Shown one piece after another: positions 44,089-53,297 of a DNA stretch of 64,000 nt. The stretch is from assembly GCF_001189295.1 (NCBI RefSeq), contig NZ_CP012159.1:3608973-3672972 (forward strand), in the 5' to 3' direction. The first letter of the stretch is position 1, and each line of letters starts with the position of its first letter. The notes below the pieces were generated by a model. It did no database searches and was not told the origin of the DNA. It saw only the letters and a program-made list of their open reading frames with translations. A program made the translations under genes and the position numbers. Source of the DNA: Chondromyces crocatus (GTDB lineage: Bacteria; Myxococcota_A; Polyangia; Polyangiales; Polyangiaceae).

Positions 44089-45714
44089 ATGGCCTCTCCT
44101 GCCCTCGCTCTGTCGATCGTCCTGGATCAGCGCGGTCTTCTCCCGGCGACGCCCGTGCAGGCACACCTCGTCGCAGAGCTGCGCGCGCTGGGGGGCGGGG
44201 TGGAGCGCGCGAGGCCGCCGCTGTCGGTGATCTTCGCGATCGACGTGTCGGGCTCGATGGTCGGGCCGCCGCTGGAGCACGCCGCGCGGTCGATCGAGCG
44301 GCTGGTGGAGCTGCTGGAGCCCACCGATCGGGTGGGGGTGGCGGCGTTCTCGGACGAGGCGAGCGAGGTCGTGCCGGTCGCGCGGCTCGACGCGGAGGCG
44401 AGGCGGTCGATCAGCGGGCAGGTGCACAAGCTCGAAGCGGGCGGCGGGACGAACGTGGAGGCGGGCCTGTCGCTGGCGCGGTCGATGATGCCGCCCCGAG
44501 GCGTCCACGAGCGGCAGCTCATCCTGTTGCTGAGCGATGGCGCCCCGAACCGGGGGAGGGTGGCCGTGGAGGAGCTGGCTGCGGTGACGCGCGGGTTCCG
44601 GCCCGAGGTGGTGGTCTCGACGCTCGGCTACGGGGCGCATCACCACGAGGACGTGCTGGCGCGGATCGCGGACGCGGGCGCGGGGCGCTACCACTTCATC
44701 GCGGATCCGGCGGTGTGCTCGGTCGAGCTGGCGCAGGCGCTCGGGGTGCAAGGGGACGTGGCCGCGGAGGCGATCGAGCTGTCGCTGTCGCCGGGAGAAG
44801 GGGTGGAGCTGTCGCGGTTCCACGGGAGCCGGGAGCTGCGGTTCGGGGCGAGTGGGGTGCGGGTCGCGGTGCCGGATCTGCTGCACGGGGGGAGGGCGGT
44901 GACGGTGGCCGAGCTGTCGCTCACGCCGCCGCGGGAGGCGGGGGTCTGGAAGCCGCTGCTGGCGACGGTGACGTTCCGGCGCGCAGGGGAGCGGGAGACG
45001 CAGACGATCGCGGCGACGCTGGAGGTGCCCGTGGGGGTGACGGTGACGGGGCCGAACCCGGAGGCGCGGGCCGAGGTGCTGATCGCGCAGGCGGACGAGG
45101 CGCGGGTCGAGGCGCGGCGTCAAGCGGACCGGGGTCAGTTCGAGGGAGCGGCGGCGGTGCTGCGGGGGATGATCGGCACCATCGAGGCGGAGCCGGGGCG
45201 GGGACGCGGGGATGGCTCTGCGCTCGACGAGGCGCTGGAGCAGCTCGTGGACGAGGCGGTGGCGATGGAGCGCAAGCCGAGCCGCGAGGCGTACTGCGCG
45301 TTCCGGAAGGCGCAGGTGCAGAGCCGGTCGCTGGCCGAGGGGGCCGAGTCGTACGCGTCGTCGCCGATGAGCGCGAGGATGGTGGAGAGCGTGGCCGGGG
45401 CGCTCCCCAGGGCGTCGCTGGTGGTGGTCGAGGGCGATGAGCCGGGCAAGCGGTTCCCCCTTTCGCAGCCGCGCAACACCATCGGTCGGACGCAGGCGGC
45501 GCAGGTGCGGATCGTCGACGTGAACGTGTCACGGATGCACGCGATGATCGTGGGGCAAGAGGGGAAGTTCTTCGTGTCCGATCTGGGGAGCACGAACGCG
45601 ACGTGGCTGAACGGGGAGGTGCTGGAGAAGCCCGTGCCGCTCGGCCCTGGCGACGTGCTGCGGATCGGTGACGTGGAGCTGCGGTACGAGGAAGGCGCTC
45701 AGTCGTCCTTGTAG
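44089..45714 (+). CDS. VWA-FHA domain protein
   Basis: A 541-residue protein with a von Willebrand factor A domain at about residues 45-220. Its metal-dependent adhesion site starts with Asp52-Val-Ser54-Gly-Ser56 (DVSGSM), followed by GGTNVEAGLSLA. After a central beta/helical region a FHA domain occupies about 455-541 with GRTQAAQVRIVDVNVSRMHA and SDLGSTNATWLNG, the phosphothreonine-binding surface. FHA domains bind Thr-phosphorylated partners of Ser/Thr kinases, which are abundant in myxobacteria. It should therefore link kinase signalling to a VWA-bound partner. It overlaps the stop of the terpene cyclase gene tail-to-tail by 16 bp. Confidence 0.9.
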   Translation: MASPALALSIVLDQRGLLPATPVQAHLVAELRALGGGVERARPPLSVIFAIDVSGSMVGPPLEHAARSIERLVELLEPTDRVGVAAFSDEASEVVPVARLDAEARRSISGQVHKLEAGGGTNVEAGLSLARSMMPPRGVHERQLILLLSDGAPNRGRVAVEELAAVTRGFRPEVVVSTLGYGAHHHEDVLARIADAGAGRYHFIADPAVCSVELAQALGVQGDVAAEAIELSLSPGEGVELSRFHGSRELRFGASGVRVAVPDLLHGGRAVTVAELSLTPPREAGVWKPLLATVTFRRAGERETQTIAATLEVPVGVTVTGPNPEARAEVLIAQADEARVEARRQADRGQFEGAAAVLRGMIGTIEAEPGRGRGDGSALDEALEQLVDEAVAMERKPSREAYCAFRKAQVQSRSLAEGAESYASSPMSARMVESVAGALPRASLVVVEGDEPGKRFPLSQPRNTIGRTQAAQVRIVDVNVSRMHAMIVGQEGKFFVSDLGSTNATWLNGEVLEKPVPLGPGDVLRIGDVELRYEEGAQSSL

Positions 45715-46640
45715 CGAGCGGCACGCTCGGACCAGTCGCCGTTCGCGCGCATCCACGAGCGCAGGCCGGCGGTGAGGCGGGCGAGGTGCGAGGCCACGGG
45801 CTCCTCGAAGGCCGTGAGGCTGCGTTCGAGGGAGAGGTAGGTGGCGAGCTCGGCGTCGTGCAGCGCGGCGGCGCGGTGGAGGGCGTCGTTCAGGGAGCAG
45901 CGCTGCTCGTGCTGGATGAGGATCACCAGGTTGTTCACGTCGCCGTGGCGGATCTCCTTGCCCAGGGAGAGGATGTCGTTGGAGTAACAGATGACCCGGT
46001 TGGCCGCGAGCTGAGTGGCCTGCACGAGGGGGTGCGCGTGGAGCCGCTCCGGCAGGTCGACCTGGTTGGTGAGGTAGATGAGGTCGAAGCAGGGGATGAC
46101 GGCGCCGGTGAACGGGCGCATGGCCACGTACTCGGCAACGCAGGGGACGTTGTGTCGGCGGCGGTTCTCGCACTCCCAGCGGTTGGCCTCGAAGTAGGCG
46201 CTGACGTCACGGCAGAAGCGCTCGAGCAGCGGCGCGGAGGCGAGCTTCGCGAGGCGGACGAGGATGTCCTCCAGGGCGTGGACGAGCGGGACGTCGTCGG
46301 GCCGAGCGTGCGCTCCGCCGAGGATGCTGTCGAAGCGCGTGTGCAGGTGCGCCACCTGGGTGGTCTCGCGTCCGAGCAGGGTCTCGTCGAGCTGGTCGTC
46401 TGCGAGGAAGAGCCACGCGAGAAAGCAAGAGGCGAGATCGAGCTGCTCCTCGGAAGCCGTGGGATAGATGCGCCCACCGAACCACCCATACTCCTCGTGG
46501 CGTCGCTGTGCGGCCGGCTCGGTGGGCATGATGCCGACCCGGTGCGTCCAATCGATGGTGGCTCGATTGATCGGCTCAGCGAGCGGGTGGAGCGCAGGAG
46601 GGAAGGGATAGCTCAACAGGGGCCGGCCGTTGGTTTCCAT
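45699..46640 (-). CDS. Terpene synthase family protein (class I cyclase)
   Basis: A 313-residue bacterial class I terpene cyclase. The aspartate-rich metal motif is DDQLDE at Asp81-Asp82 (the classic form is DDxxD/E), and the second metal motif NDILSLGKE (Asn221, Ser225, Glu229) matches NSE. It converts a prenyl diphosphate, most likely farnesyl or geranyl diphosphate, to a cyclic terpene; the product cannot be deduced. The start at 46640 (METNGRPLLSYPFPP) matches the N-terminus expected for this family; the frame continues upstream to 46739 without support. No P450 or prenyltransferase is adjacent, though P450s are present at the left end. Its stop overlaps the VWA-FHA gene by 16 bp. Confidence 0.9.
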   Translation of the reverse strand: METNGRPLLSYPFPPALHPLAEPINRATIDWTHRVGIMPTEPAAQRRHEEYGWFGGRIYPTASEEQLDLASCFLAWLFLADDQLDETLLGRETTQVAHLHTRFDSILGGAHARPDDVPLVHALEDILVRLAKLASAPLLERFCRDVSAYFEANRWECENRRRHNVPCVAEYVAMRPFTGAVIPCFDLIYLTNQVDLPERLHAHPLVQATQLAANRVICYSNDILSLGKEIRHGDVNNLVILIQHEQRCSLNDALHRAAALHDAELATYLSLERSLTAFEEPVASHLARLTAGLRSWMRANGDWSERAARYKDD

Positions 46641-46846
46641 GGGTTGACTGCATGAGCAGTTATCCCAGGTATTTCCCTCGAAAAGGCGAGATCTCGACGC
46701 CGCGAACGTCGTTGTTTCGACGAGATGTGTAGGCGCCAACCGAAACGGGTCGAGCCGCTGTCCTCGGCGGATGACAGTGTCACCCCAAAAGAGTGTTTGG
46801 CCCGTCCGCCCGCGGAAGGTAGACCATTCAACCGGTAGAGCGAACG
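46641..46846. promoter_or_regulatory. Divergent promoter region with palindrome CGAGATCTCG
   Basis: The 206 bp between the terpene cyclase and antiporter starts contain a perfect 10-bp palindrome, CGAGATCTCG, at 46687-46696, and AT-richer sequence around 46660-46685. No regulator is adjacent; a role in controlling either gene is inferred from position only. Confidence 0.4.
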
Positions 46847-48577
46847 ATGCCGCACAACCTGGATCTCATCTTCACGCTGACGGGAGGGCTCACCGCCGCT
46901 CTGGTGCTGGGCTTCATCACCCACCGACTTCGGCTCTCGCCGATCGTGGGATACCTGCTCGCCGGGATCGCGGTGGGCCCCTTCACGCCGGGGTACGTGG
47001 CCCACGGTGGAATCGCCGAGCAGTTTGCGGAGCTGGGGGTGATCCTGCTCATGTTTGGCGTGGGGCTGCACTTCCACCTGAAGGAGCTCCTGGCCGTGCG
47101 TCGGGTGGCCCTCCCGGGTGCGATCGTGCAGAGCGCCGCAGCGACGGCACTCGGGGTGGTGGTGGCGCAGTTCGCTGGCTGGGGTACGGCGGCGGGTGTG
47201 GTGTTCGGTCTTGCCATCTCGGTGGCGAGCACCGTCGTCTTGCTGCGCGTGCTGGCGGACTACGACGTGCTCCACACGCCAGCCGGGCACGTGGCCGTCG
47301 GCTGGCTGGTCGTCGAGGATGTGTTCACCGTGCTCGTGCTGGTGATGCTGCCCGTCGTCACCGGCCCCGAGGCGAGCGGCGATCTGAAGGGGATCTTGCT
47401 CTCCGTGGGGGCGGCGATCCTGAAGATCGGCGTGCTCATGGCCTTCACGCTGATCGTGGGGCAGTGGGTGATCCCGCGTCTGCTCGGGTACGTGGCGAAG
47501 ACGCGTTCGCGCGAGCTGTTCACGCTCACGGTGCTGGTGCTGGCGCTCGGCATCGCCGTCGGATCGGCGAAGCTGTTCGGCGCGTCGATGGCACTCGGTG
47601 CGTTCCTCGCGGGGATGGTGGTCGGCCAGTCGGCGCTCAGCTCCAGGGCGGCGTCGGAGGTGCTGCCGCTGCGTGACGCGTTCGCGGTGCTGTTCTTCGT
47701 GTCGGTCGGCATGCTGTTCAACCCGGCAGAGGTGGGGGCTCACCTCGGCCTCGTCGTTGGCACGCTGGCGGTGATCCTGATCGGCAAGCCGGTGGCCGCG
47801 TTCGTGGTGGTGGTGCTGCTCGGCTACCCCATGAAGAAGGCGGTCACGGTCGCCGTCGCGCTGGCGCAGATCGGTGAGTTCTCCTTCATCCTGGCCACGC
47901 TCGGTCGCAGCCTGGGCGTGCTGCCCGAGCAGGCGATGCCGGCGCTCGTGGTGGCGTCCGTGATCTCCATCACGCTGAACCCGATGATCTTCCGGTACGT
48001 CGAGCCGGTCTCGCGCTGGCTGGAGACACGCTGGGGGAACAAGCGGAAGGACGATGAGCCGATGGCCGACATCAAGCACGCAGACCCGGCGCACCGGGCG
48101 GTGGTCGTCGGCTACGGTCCGGTGGGCCGCACGCTGACCAAGCTGCTGCGCGAGAACGAGATCGATCCCACGGTGATCGAGCTGAACCACGAGACGGTCC
48201 ACCGGCTGAACCAGGAGGGGATCCGTGCAGTCTACGGCGACGCGGCGCAGCCGGAGATCCTGGAGCGCGCTGGCATCAAGGAGGCGTCGAGCCTCGTGTT
48301 CGCCGCGTCGGGCTCACCGGCCGATGCGGTGATCCTGACGGCGCGCTCGATGAACCCGGACATCCAGGTGCTCGCGCGGACGGCGTTCCTGCGCGAGGTA
48401 CAGGCGCTGAAGGATGCCGGGGCGTCGGTGGTCACCGTCGCGGAGGCGGAGGTGGCGCTGGCGATGACGGAGCACCTGCTCACCCAGCTCGGCGCGACGG
48501 TGGAGCAGCTCGATCGGGCGCGTGAGCGCGTGCGCACCGATCTGGGGTCGCTGGTGGGCGTGAAGGTCGGCGCCTGA
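46847..48577 (+). CDS. CPA2 cation:proton antiporter with TrkA-N domain (KefB/YbaL-like)
   Basis: A 576-residue membrane transporter. Residues of about 1-395 form the 12-13 helix Na+/H+ exchanger domain, with the family segments LSPIVGYLLAGIAVGP and ASMALGAFLAGMVVGQS. Residues of about 415-545 are a TrkA-N/RCK nucleotide-binding domain starting VVVGYGPVGRTL. The layout matches YbaL and KefB potassium/proton antiporters, which expel K+ under electrophile or acid stress and are gated by NAD(H) or glutathione adducts. The ATG at 46847 gives the normal family length. It stands alone and opposite to the terpene cyclase. Confidence 0.94.
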   Translation: MPHNLDLIFTLTGGLTAALVLGFITHRLRLSPIVGYLLAGIAVGPFTPGYVAHGGIAEQFAELGVILLMFGVGLHFHLKELLAVRRVALPGAIVQSAAATALGVVVAQFAGWGTAAGVVFGLAISVASTVVLLRVLADYDVLHTPAGHVAVGWLVVEDVFTVLVLVMLPVVTGPEASGDLKGILLSVGAAILKIGVLMAFTLIVGQWVIPRLLGYVAKTRSRELFTLTVLVLALGIAVGSAKLFGASMALGAFLAGMVVGQSALSSRAASEVLPLRDAFAVLFFVSVGMLFNPAEVGAHLGLVVGTLAVILIGKPVAAFVVVVLLGYPMKKAVTVAVALAQIGEFSFILATLGRSLGVLPEQAMPALVVASVISITLNPMIFRYVEPVSRWLETRWGNKRKDDEPMADIKHADPAHRAVVVGYGPVGRTLTKLLRENEIDPTVIELNHETVHRLNQEGIRAVYGDAAQPEILERAGIKEASSLVFAASGSPADAVILTARSMNPDIQVLARTAFLREVQALKDAGASVVTVAEAEVALAMTEHLLTQLGATVEQLDRARERVRTDLGSLVGVKVGA

Positions 48578-48766
48578 TCGCGGTCTGCGGTGAGGGGGGG
48601 CCACGCGCGTCGGGGGGCGCGCGGTGGGGGGACGCGCGGCGGGCAGGGGGAATGACCGGCTGAACGGGCGCTGCCCGGGGGGGCGACCCGGGGCGCAGCG
48701 GCAGCGCAGGCTGTGCCGGCTGCGAGCAGCTCCGCGCGGCGCGAGGCTTGCCTCAGCCGGTGGTCG
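48578..48766. other. G-rich intergenic region
   Basis: The 189 bp between antiporter and topoisomerase are very G-rich, with short inverted repeats such as GCGCTGCCCGGG near 48669-48680. It may contain a terminator for the antiporter gene, but I see no clear T-run. Confidence 0.35.
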
Positions 48767-50170
48767 ATGAGGGTCGACCGCCGTCACGCCCGTTCTTTCG
48801 CCTCGCGGGGGCGCAGGTCCGAGCCGCGCACCCGGAAGGCGCGGCGCGGCAAGAAGGCGCTGGCGCTGCCGCCTGTGCAGGTGCTGCCCGTGGCCTCGGC
48901 AGAGGAGGCCGGGCTCCGCTACGTGACCGACGCCATGTCCGGGCTCCGGCGGATGCGGGCAGGCCGGGGCTTCTACTACGTGGGGGTGAGCGGTCAGCCG
49001 GTGCGGGACAAGGCGGAGCTGGCCAGGATCCAGGCGCTGGGGATCCCGCCCGCATGGACCGATGTCTGGATCTGTCCCTTCAGGGACGGGCACCTCCAGG
49101 CGACGGGCCGCGATGCGCGGGGGCGCAAGCAGTACCGCTACCACGTGCGCTTCCGTGAGGTGCGGGACGAGACGAAGTACCACCGGCTGCTGTCGTTCGC
49201 GGCGGCGTTGCCGGGGATCCGGCGGCGGGTGGAGGAGGATCTGGCGCGGTCGGGGCTGTGCCGTGAGCGGGTGCTCGCGACGGTGGTGCGGTTGCTGGAG
49301 AAGACGCTGATCCGGGTGGGGAACGATGAGTACGCGCGGAGCAACGAGTCGTTCGGGTTGACGACGTTGCGGGACGAGCACGTGGAGGTGCAAGGGCCAG
49401 AGCTGCGGTTCTCGTTCCGGGGGAAGTCGGGGCGCGATCATGCGATCGGGGTGCGCGACGCGCGGCTGGCGAGGATCGTGAAGCGCTGCCAGGACCTGCC
49501 CGGGGAAGAGCTGTTCCAGTACGTCGACGAGGCTGGAGCCCAGCGCGTGATCCACTCGGGGGACGTGAACCAGTACCTGCGGGAGATCTCGGGGCAGGAG
49601 TTCACGGCGAAGGATTTCCGGACCTGGGCGGGGACGGTGCTGGCTGCTCAGGAGCTGTCCCGGGTGGGGCCAGCGTCGACGGTGGCGCAGAGCAAGCGGA
49701 ACGTGGTGGCAGCGATCGACGCGGTGGCGGCGCGGCTGGGCAACACGCGGGCGGTGTGCAAGCGCTGCTATGTGCACCCGCTGCTGCTGGAGGTGTACGC
49801 GGAAGGAAAGCTGCCGGTGCCGTCGACGGGCGCCGCAACGGGGGAAGGGGCGGCGACGGCAGAGGTGCGTCGGGCGGTGATCGCAGTGGAGAACGCGCTG
49901 CCACCTCACGAGGTGTGGGTGGTGGAGCTGCTGGAGGCGCGGTTGCGTGCGGCGGCGGATGCGCCGTCGCTGGAGGCGCAGCTCGTGAAGAGTGTGCGGG
50001 TGACGCGGGTGAAGGCGACGCGAAGGGGGTCGGGGAGGTCGGTGGAGAAGGGGGAGGGAAGGGGACGGGCGTCGAAGGGGCAGGCGGTCGCGAAGTCGCG
50101 AGCGACGGCGAAGGGACGGGCGTCGACGAAAGGCGTCAGCGGAACGTCGCGAGGGACGCGACGGCCGTGA
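48767..50170 (+). CDS. DNA topoisomerase IB (poxvirus/bacterial type)
   Basis: A 467-residue type IB topoisomerase. An N-terminal DNA-binding domain (FYYVGVSGQPVRDKAELARIQALGIPPAWTDVWI region) is followed by the catalytic domain with KTLIRVGNDEYA and SFGLTTL (catalytic Arg and Lys area), DFRTWAGTV, and the active tyrosine in KRCYVHP (Tyr335 in this numbering). It relaxes supercoils through a 3'-phosphotyrosine link without ATP. A basic Lys/Arg/Ser/Gly tail of about 70 residues follows. Both GTG 48713 and ATG 48767 are possible; the latter is adopted tentatively. Its 3' end overlaps the convergent membrane-protein gene by 35 bp. Confidence 0.93.
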   Translation: MRVDRRHARSFASRGRRSEPRTRKARRGKKALALPPVQVLPVASAEEAGLRYVTDAMSGLRRMRAGRGFYYVGVSGQPVRDKAELARIQALGIPPAWTDVWICPFRDGHLQATGRDARGRKQYRYHVRFREVRDETKYHRLLSFAAALPGIRRRVEEDLARSGLCRERVLATVVRLLEKTLIRVGNDEYARSNESFGLTTLRDEHVEVQGPELRFSFRGKSGRDHAIGVRDARLARIVKRCQDLPGEELFQYVDEAGAQRVIHSGDVNQYLREISGQEFTAKDFRTWAGTVLAAQELSRVGPASTVAQSKRNVVAAIDAVAARLGNTRAVCKRCYVHPLLLEVYAEGKLPVPSTGAATGEGAATAEVRRAVIAVENALPPHEVWVVELLEARLRAAADAPSLEAQLVKSVRVTRVKATRRGSGRSVEKGEGRGRASKGQAVAKSRATAKGRASTKGVSGTSRGTRRP

Positions 50171-51491
50171 AGGCGAGCGCGGTGAGCGCTGCCAGGACGA
50201 GGACCCAGAGGGTCTGGTCGATGCCGCCGGTCGCGCCGAGGAGCCGGCGCTGATCCGCGAGGGGGAGGGGCTCGGAGAAGCCTCGCTCGCTGGCTTCCTG
50301 GAGGTGCGCAGTGAGGTGGCGTCGAGCGCGGCGCGCGAGGGCGAGCGTGAGAAGCGCTTCGGTGACGGCTGCCACCACGAGGATGAGCAGGCCGAGGCGT
50401 CGGGCGTGGGCGGCGCGCTGCTGTTCGTGGGCTTCGACGCGGGGCATGCCGTCCGCGAGCAGGGCGATGGGGGGCGCAGGAACGGCCGGGGTGGTCACGG
50501 GGATCGGCCAGGCGAGGGTGGCAGCGCCGCGCTCGTCGGGATCGCTGGCGACGACGATCCAGAGGGGGCTGGGCAAGGGGAAATCGATGGGGAGCTCGCC
50601 TTGAGGGAAACCGCCGCGGGCGGCGACGAGGGGGACGATGGCGCCAGCGTGGCGGCCGTGGGGGCCGAGGAAAGAGAGGTAGGCGTGGCGGCGAGGGGCC
50701 GGCGCGAGGATGCGGAGGCCTCGAGGGGGGTCGCCGAGGGGGATGAGCCAGAAGGCGCCAGGGACGACGGGGAGGGTGGCTTCCAAGGTGCCGGTGAGGG
50801 GCTCCTTGCGGGCGGTGATCGTGAGCTCGAACAGGGGGGCGTGGGGGTTGAGGCCGATGGTGGCGTCGCCGTTGCTGTCGGTGCTGGTGATCAGTGGGTC
50901 GACGGCGAGGGGGAAGACGGCGCCGGTGGCGCGGGCTTCGATGGGGATGTCAGGGAGGGGGCGCTGATCGGGGCCGAGGGCGCGGACGCGGAGCTGTGCG
51001 GGGAACGGGGCCGCGAGCGCGCCGTGAGCGAGGGTGAGTTCGAGGTGGATGTCGCCGCTCCGCTGGCCGGCGAAGGGAGGGGGAGGAGCAGGGAGCGCGG
51101 GGGGAGGAGAGAGGGGAAGCTCCGCGTCGAGGAGGATGCGTTCGTGCTGGGCGATGGTGACGTGGAGCGGGGAAGCGAGTCCGCGGGGCGCAGGGAGTGA
51201 GGCTTCGACGATGCCGTCCTGGTTCGTGGGGCCGGTCCAGGTGCCGAGGGAGGTGCCGGCGGCGCGCGCGGTCACGGTGAGGGGCAGGTCGGGTGCTGGC
51301 TCGTCGATGCCGAGGCGACGCTGGAGGGCGTGAAGGCGCAGGGCGAGGACTTCGCCTCCCGGGGAAGGGGAGCCCCAGGCGGTGATGCCCGTGACGACGC
51401 GGACGCGCCCGGGGCCGAGCATGACGGCCGCGGCGAGCGTGATGGAGATGGCAGGGAGGCCGATCATCACCAGGCGTCCAGCGGTGCCCAT
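50136..51491 (-). CDS. Membrane protein with large beta-rich domain, function unknown
   Basis: A 451-residue protein with an N-terminal helix (ISITLAAAVMLGPG) and C-terminal helices (LILVVAAVTEALLTLALA and LWVLVLAALTALAFTAVAS). Between these lies an extracytoplasmic part of about 340 residues with repeated beta strands (LPLTVTARAAGTSLGTWTGP and LELTLAHGALAAPFPAQLRVRALG), probably Ig-like. The final 70 residues between helices are charged. I recognise no family. The frame ends 35 bp inside the end of the topoisomerase gene on the other strand. Start at 51491 is a normal ATG (MGTAGRLVMIGLPA). Confidence 0.72.
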   Translation of the reverse strand: MGTAGRLVMIGLPAISITLAAAVMLGPGRVRVVTGITAWGSPSPGGEVLALRLHALQRRLGIDEPAPDLPLTVTARAAGTSLGTWTGPTNQDGIVEASLPAPRGLASPLHVTIAQHERILLDAELPLSPPPALPAPPPPFAGQRSGDIHLELTLAHGALAAPFPAQLRVRALGPDQRPLPDIPIEARATGAVFPLAVDPLITSTDSNGDATIGLNPHAPLFELTITARKEPLTGTLEATLPVVPGAFWLIPLGDPPRGLRILAPAPRRHAYLSFLGPHGRHAGAIVPLVAARGGFPQGELPIDFPLPSPLWIVVASDPDERGAATLAWPIPVTTPAVPAPPIALLADGMPRVEAHEQQRAAHARRLGLLILVVAAVTEALLTLALARRARRHLTAHLQEASERGFSEPLPLADQRRLLGATGGIDQTLWVLVLAALTALAFTAVASLATFR

Positions 51492-51559
51492 GCCGAGAGC
51501 ATAGCCGGTGCTGGTCGATGCCTTTGCGTTCCGGCGCTGCCTCCGATAGGAAGCCGAGC

Positions 51560-52294
51560 ATGGCAGCCGACAAGCCGACCAAGCGCAAGCGCAAGAGCCC
51601 CGGGACCGCCGCCGACGTCGGAGGGGCGTTCCTTCGGCAGCGCAGCGATCCTCGCAAGGAGCGGCGCTTCGAGAACTCGTCGTCGGTGGGGGCGGTGCTG
51701 ACGATGGTCGGCGGTTCGCTCGCCGCGCTGGCGCTCGGCGCCGGGGTGTTCGGGCAGTGGTTCCGAGGTGATGGGACGACGCCTCATCCCTATGCGCTCC
51801 ACCTGCTGGGGGCGGGTGTGGCGTTCGCCATCGCGATCTTGCTGTTCGGTCAGTGGGGTTCGCTGCCCGTCCGTGTCGGTGACGCTGGCGTGGCGGTGGA
51901 GCGCGGCACCGAGGTGGAGAGGCTGGGCTGGCACGATGTCCAGGGAGTTCTCCTCGGCGGTGGTGCGCTGACGTTCCGGGGGGCGGGCATGAGCATCGTC
52001 ATCCCGCTGCGCTCTCAGCCGGAAGCAGCGGCGCGGGCGCTGGCCGAGGCGCGCACGCGCATCCCGGCGCGGGTGAAGGAGATCGACGAGAAGGCGCTAC
52101 CGGCGCCCAGCGACGCAGCCGGTCAGGTGCTCTCCCTCGAGCCTCCGCAGATCGCAGGGCTGCGCTGCAAGTCGAGCGACAAACTGATCTCCTTCGAGCG
52201 GGACGCGCGCCTGTGCGGTCGCTGCGGAGAGCTTTACCACAAGGATGACGTGCCTCGGCGCTGTGTGACCTGCGACGCGCCGCTGCTCGGCTGA
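51560..52294 (+). CDS. Membrane protein with C-terminal zinc ribbon, function unknown
   Basis: A 244-residue protein beginning MAADKPTKRKRKS (51560). It has two membrane helices (residues of about 45-68 and 80-102) and a soluble PH-like segment (VRVGDAGVAVERG...WHDVQGVLLG). The C-terminal zinc ribbon has two CxxC pairs (LCGRCGELYHKDDVPRRC and CDAPLLG region with CVTC). The pattern 'two helices then a PH-like domain' suggests a membrane sensor or complex component. The ribbon may bind Zn2+. No family is recognised. It is divergent from the membrane protein at 50136-51491, with 68 bp between starts. Confidence 0.75.
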   Translation: MAADKPTKRKRKSPGTAADVGGAFLRQRSDPRKERRFENSSSVGAVLTMVGGSLAALALGAGVFGQWFRGDGTTPHPYALHLLGAGVAFAIAILLFGQWGSLPVRVGDAGVAVERGTEVERLGWHDVQGVLLGGGALTFRGAGMSIVIPLRSQPEAAARALAEARTRIPARVKEIDEKALPAPSDAAGQVLSLEPPQIAGLRCKSSDKLISFERDARLCGRCGELYHKDDVPRRCVTCDAPLLG

Positions 52295-52361
52295 ACGTTC
52301 CAGTCGTGGGGGTAGGGAGCTGAGGCGACGCGGGCGGGGGCGCGTGCCCCTGCCGCGGGAC

Positions 52362-53297
52362 TCACAGATCGAAGCGATCGGCCTGCTCGCGCAGGAAGTT
52401 CACGTAGAACTCCGAAGGCTGGTGGGGCTGGAGCTCGCCAGACTCCACCGCCGCTTCGAGCGCCTTCTTGAGCTCCCCGATGCGGCGGGAGGGGGGAATG
52501 CAGAACGCGGACATGATCGCGTCGCCGATGCCGCCCGGGAGCGGAGGGATGACCGCGTCCTCGACGGCCAGCTTCTCCACGCGATCGGAAAGCTCGCTGA
52601 TCTGCCGCAGGCCCCGGCGCTTCTTCTCGGGGCGCTTGGTGGTGATGTCGGCGCGGGAGAGATCGAGGAGGTCCTTGAGCAGGTCTCCCATCTCCTTGGT
52701 GAAGCGGCGGACGGCACTGTCGGTCCACGAGGCGTCGTACTGGCTCGCGCGCAGGTGGTGCAGGATGAGCAGCCGGACGGTGCTCTTGAGGGCTTCGTCG
52801 CGCGCGAAGAGGGGGAGGCGCCGGTCGATCCGGTCGAACATGCGCGCGCCGACCTCGGCGTGTCCGAAGAAGTGGACCTCGCCGTTTGGCGAGATGCTCC
52901 TGGTCTTGAGCTTGCCGATGTCGTGGAGCAGCGCGGCCCAGCGGACCTCGAGGCGAGGGACGGCCTGACGCACGACTTGCTTCGTGTGCTTCCAGACGTC
53001 CTTGTGGCGCCACTCCCCGTCACCGAAGCCGACCATGGCCTCGACCTCGGGGAGCATGGCGGCGAGGGCGCCGCACTCGAGGAGGGCGTCGAGGCCCGCC
53101 TCGGCGTCGGACGACATCATCACCCGGTCGAGCATCTTCCGGACGTCGGGGAGATAGAGCGTGGTCGCGGCCTTGAAATCGGCCGTGGACGCCCGGACGA
53201 CCTGGTTCTCGGGCCCTCGCTCGGCGCGCACCGCCGCGTACTCGAGGGCTTCCATGGCCCGCGCGGGGCTTGCTTCGTTCTTGGGAAGGTCCTGCAC
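52362..53297 (-). CDS. HD-domain phosphohydrolase, CCA-enzyme-like without catalytic head
   Basis: A 311-residue protein similar to the helical and HD part of tRNA nucleotidyltransferase/poly(A) polymerase. The region SSDAEAGLDALLECGALAAMLPEVEAMVGFG resembles the neck domain. The HD residues are visible as H in DVWKHT, HD in LLHDIGK and H in FFGHAEVGA. The nucleotidyltransferase head that normally precedes these domains is absent, so it is probably a stand-alone phosphohydrolase acting on nucleotides or RNA ends. The ATG at 53297 has no strong ribosome site. Downstream the zinc-ribbon membrane protein converges on it. Confidence 0.87.
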   Translation of the reverse strand: MQDLPKNEASPARAMEALEYAAVRAERGPENQVVRASTADFKAATTLYLPDVRKMLDRVMMSSDAEAGLDALLECGALAAMLPEVEAMVGFGDGEWRHKDVWKHTKQVVRQAVPRLEVRWAALLHDIGKLKTRSISPNGEVHFFGHAEVGARMFDRIDRRLPLFARDEALKSTVRLLILHHLRASQYDASWTDSAVRRFTKEMGDLLKDLLDLSRADITTKRPEKKRRGLRQISELSDRVEKLAVEDAVIPPLPGGIGDAIMSAFCIPPSRRIGELKKALEAAVESGELQPHQPSEFYVNFLREQADRFDL

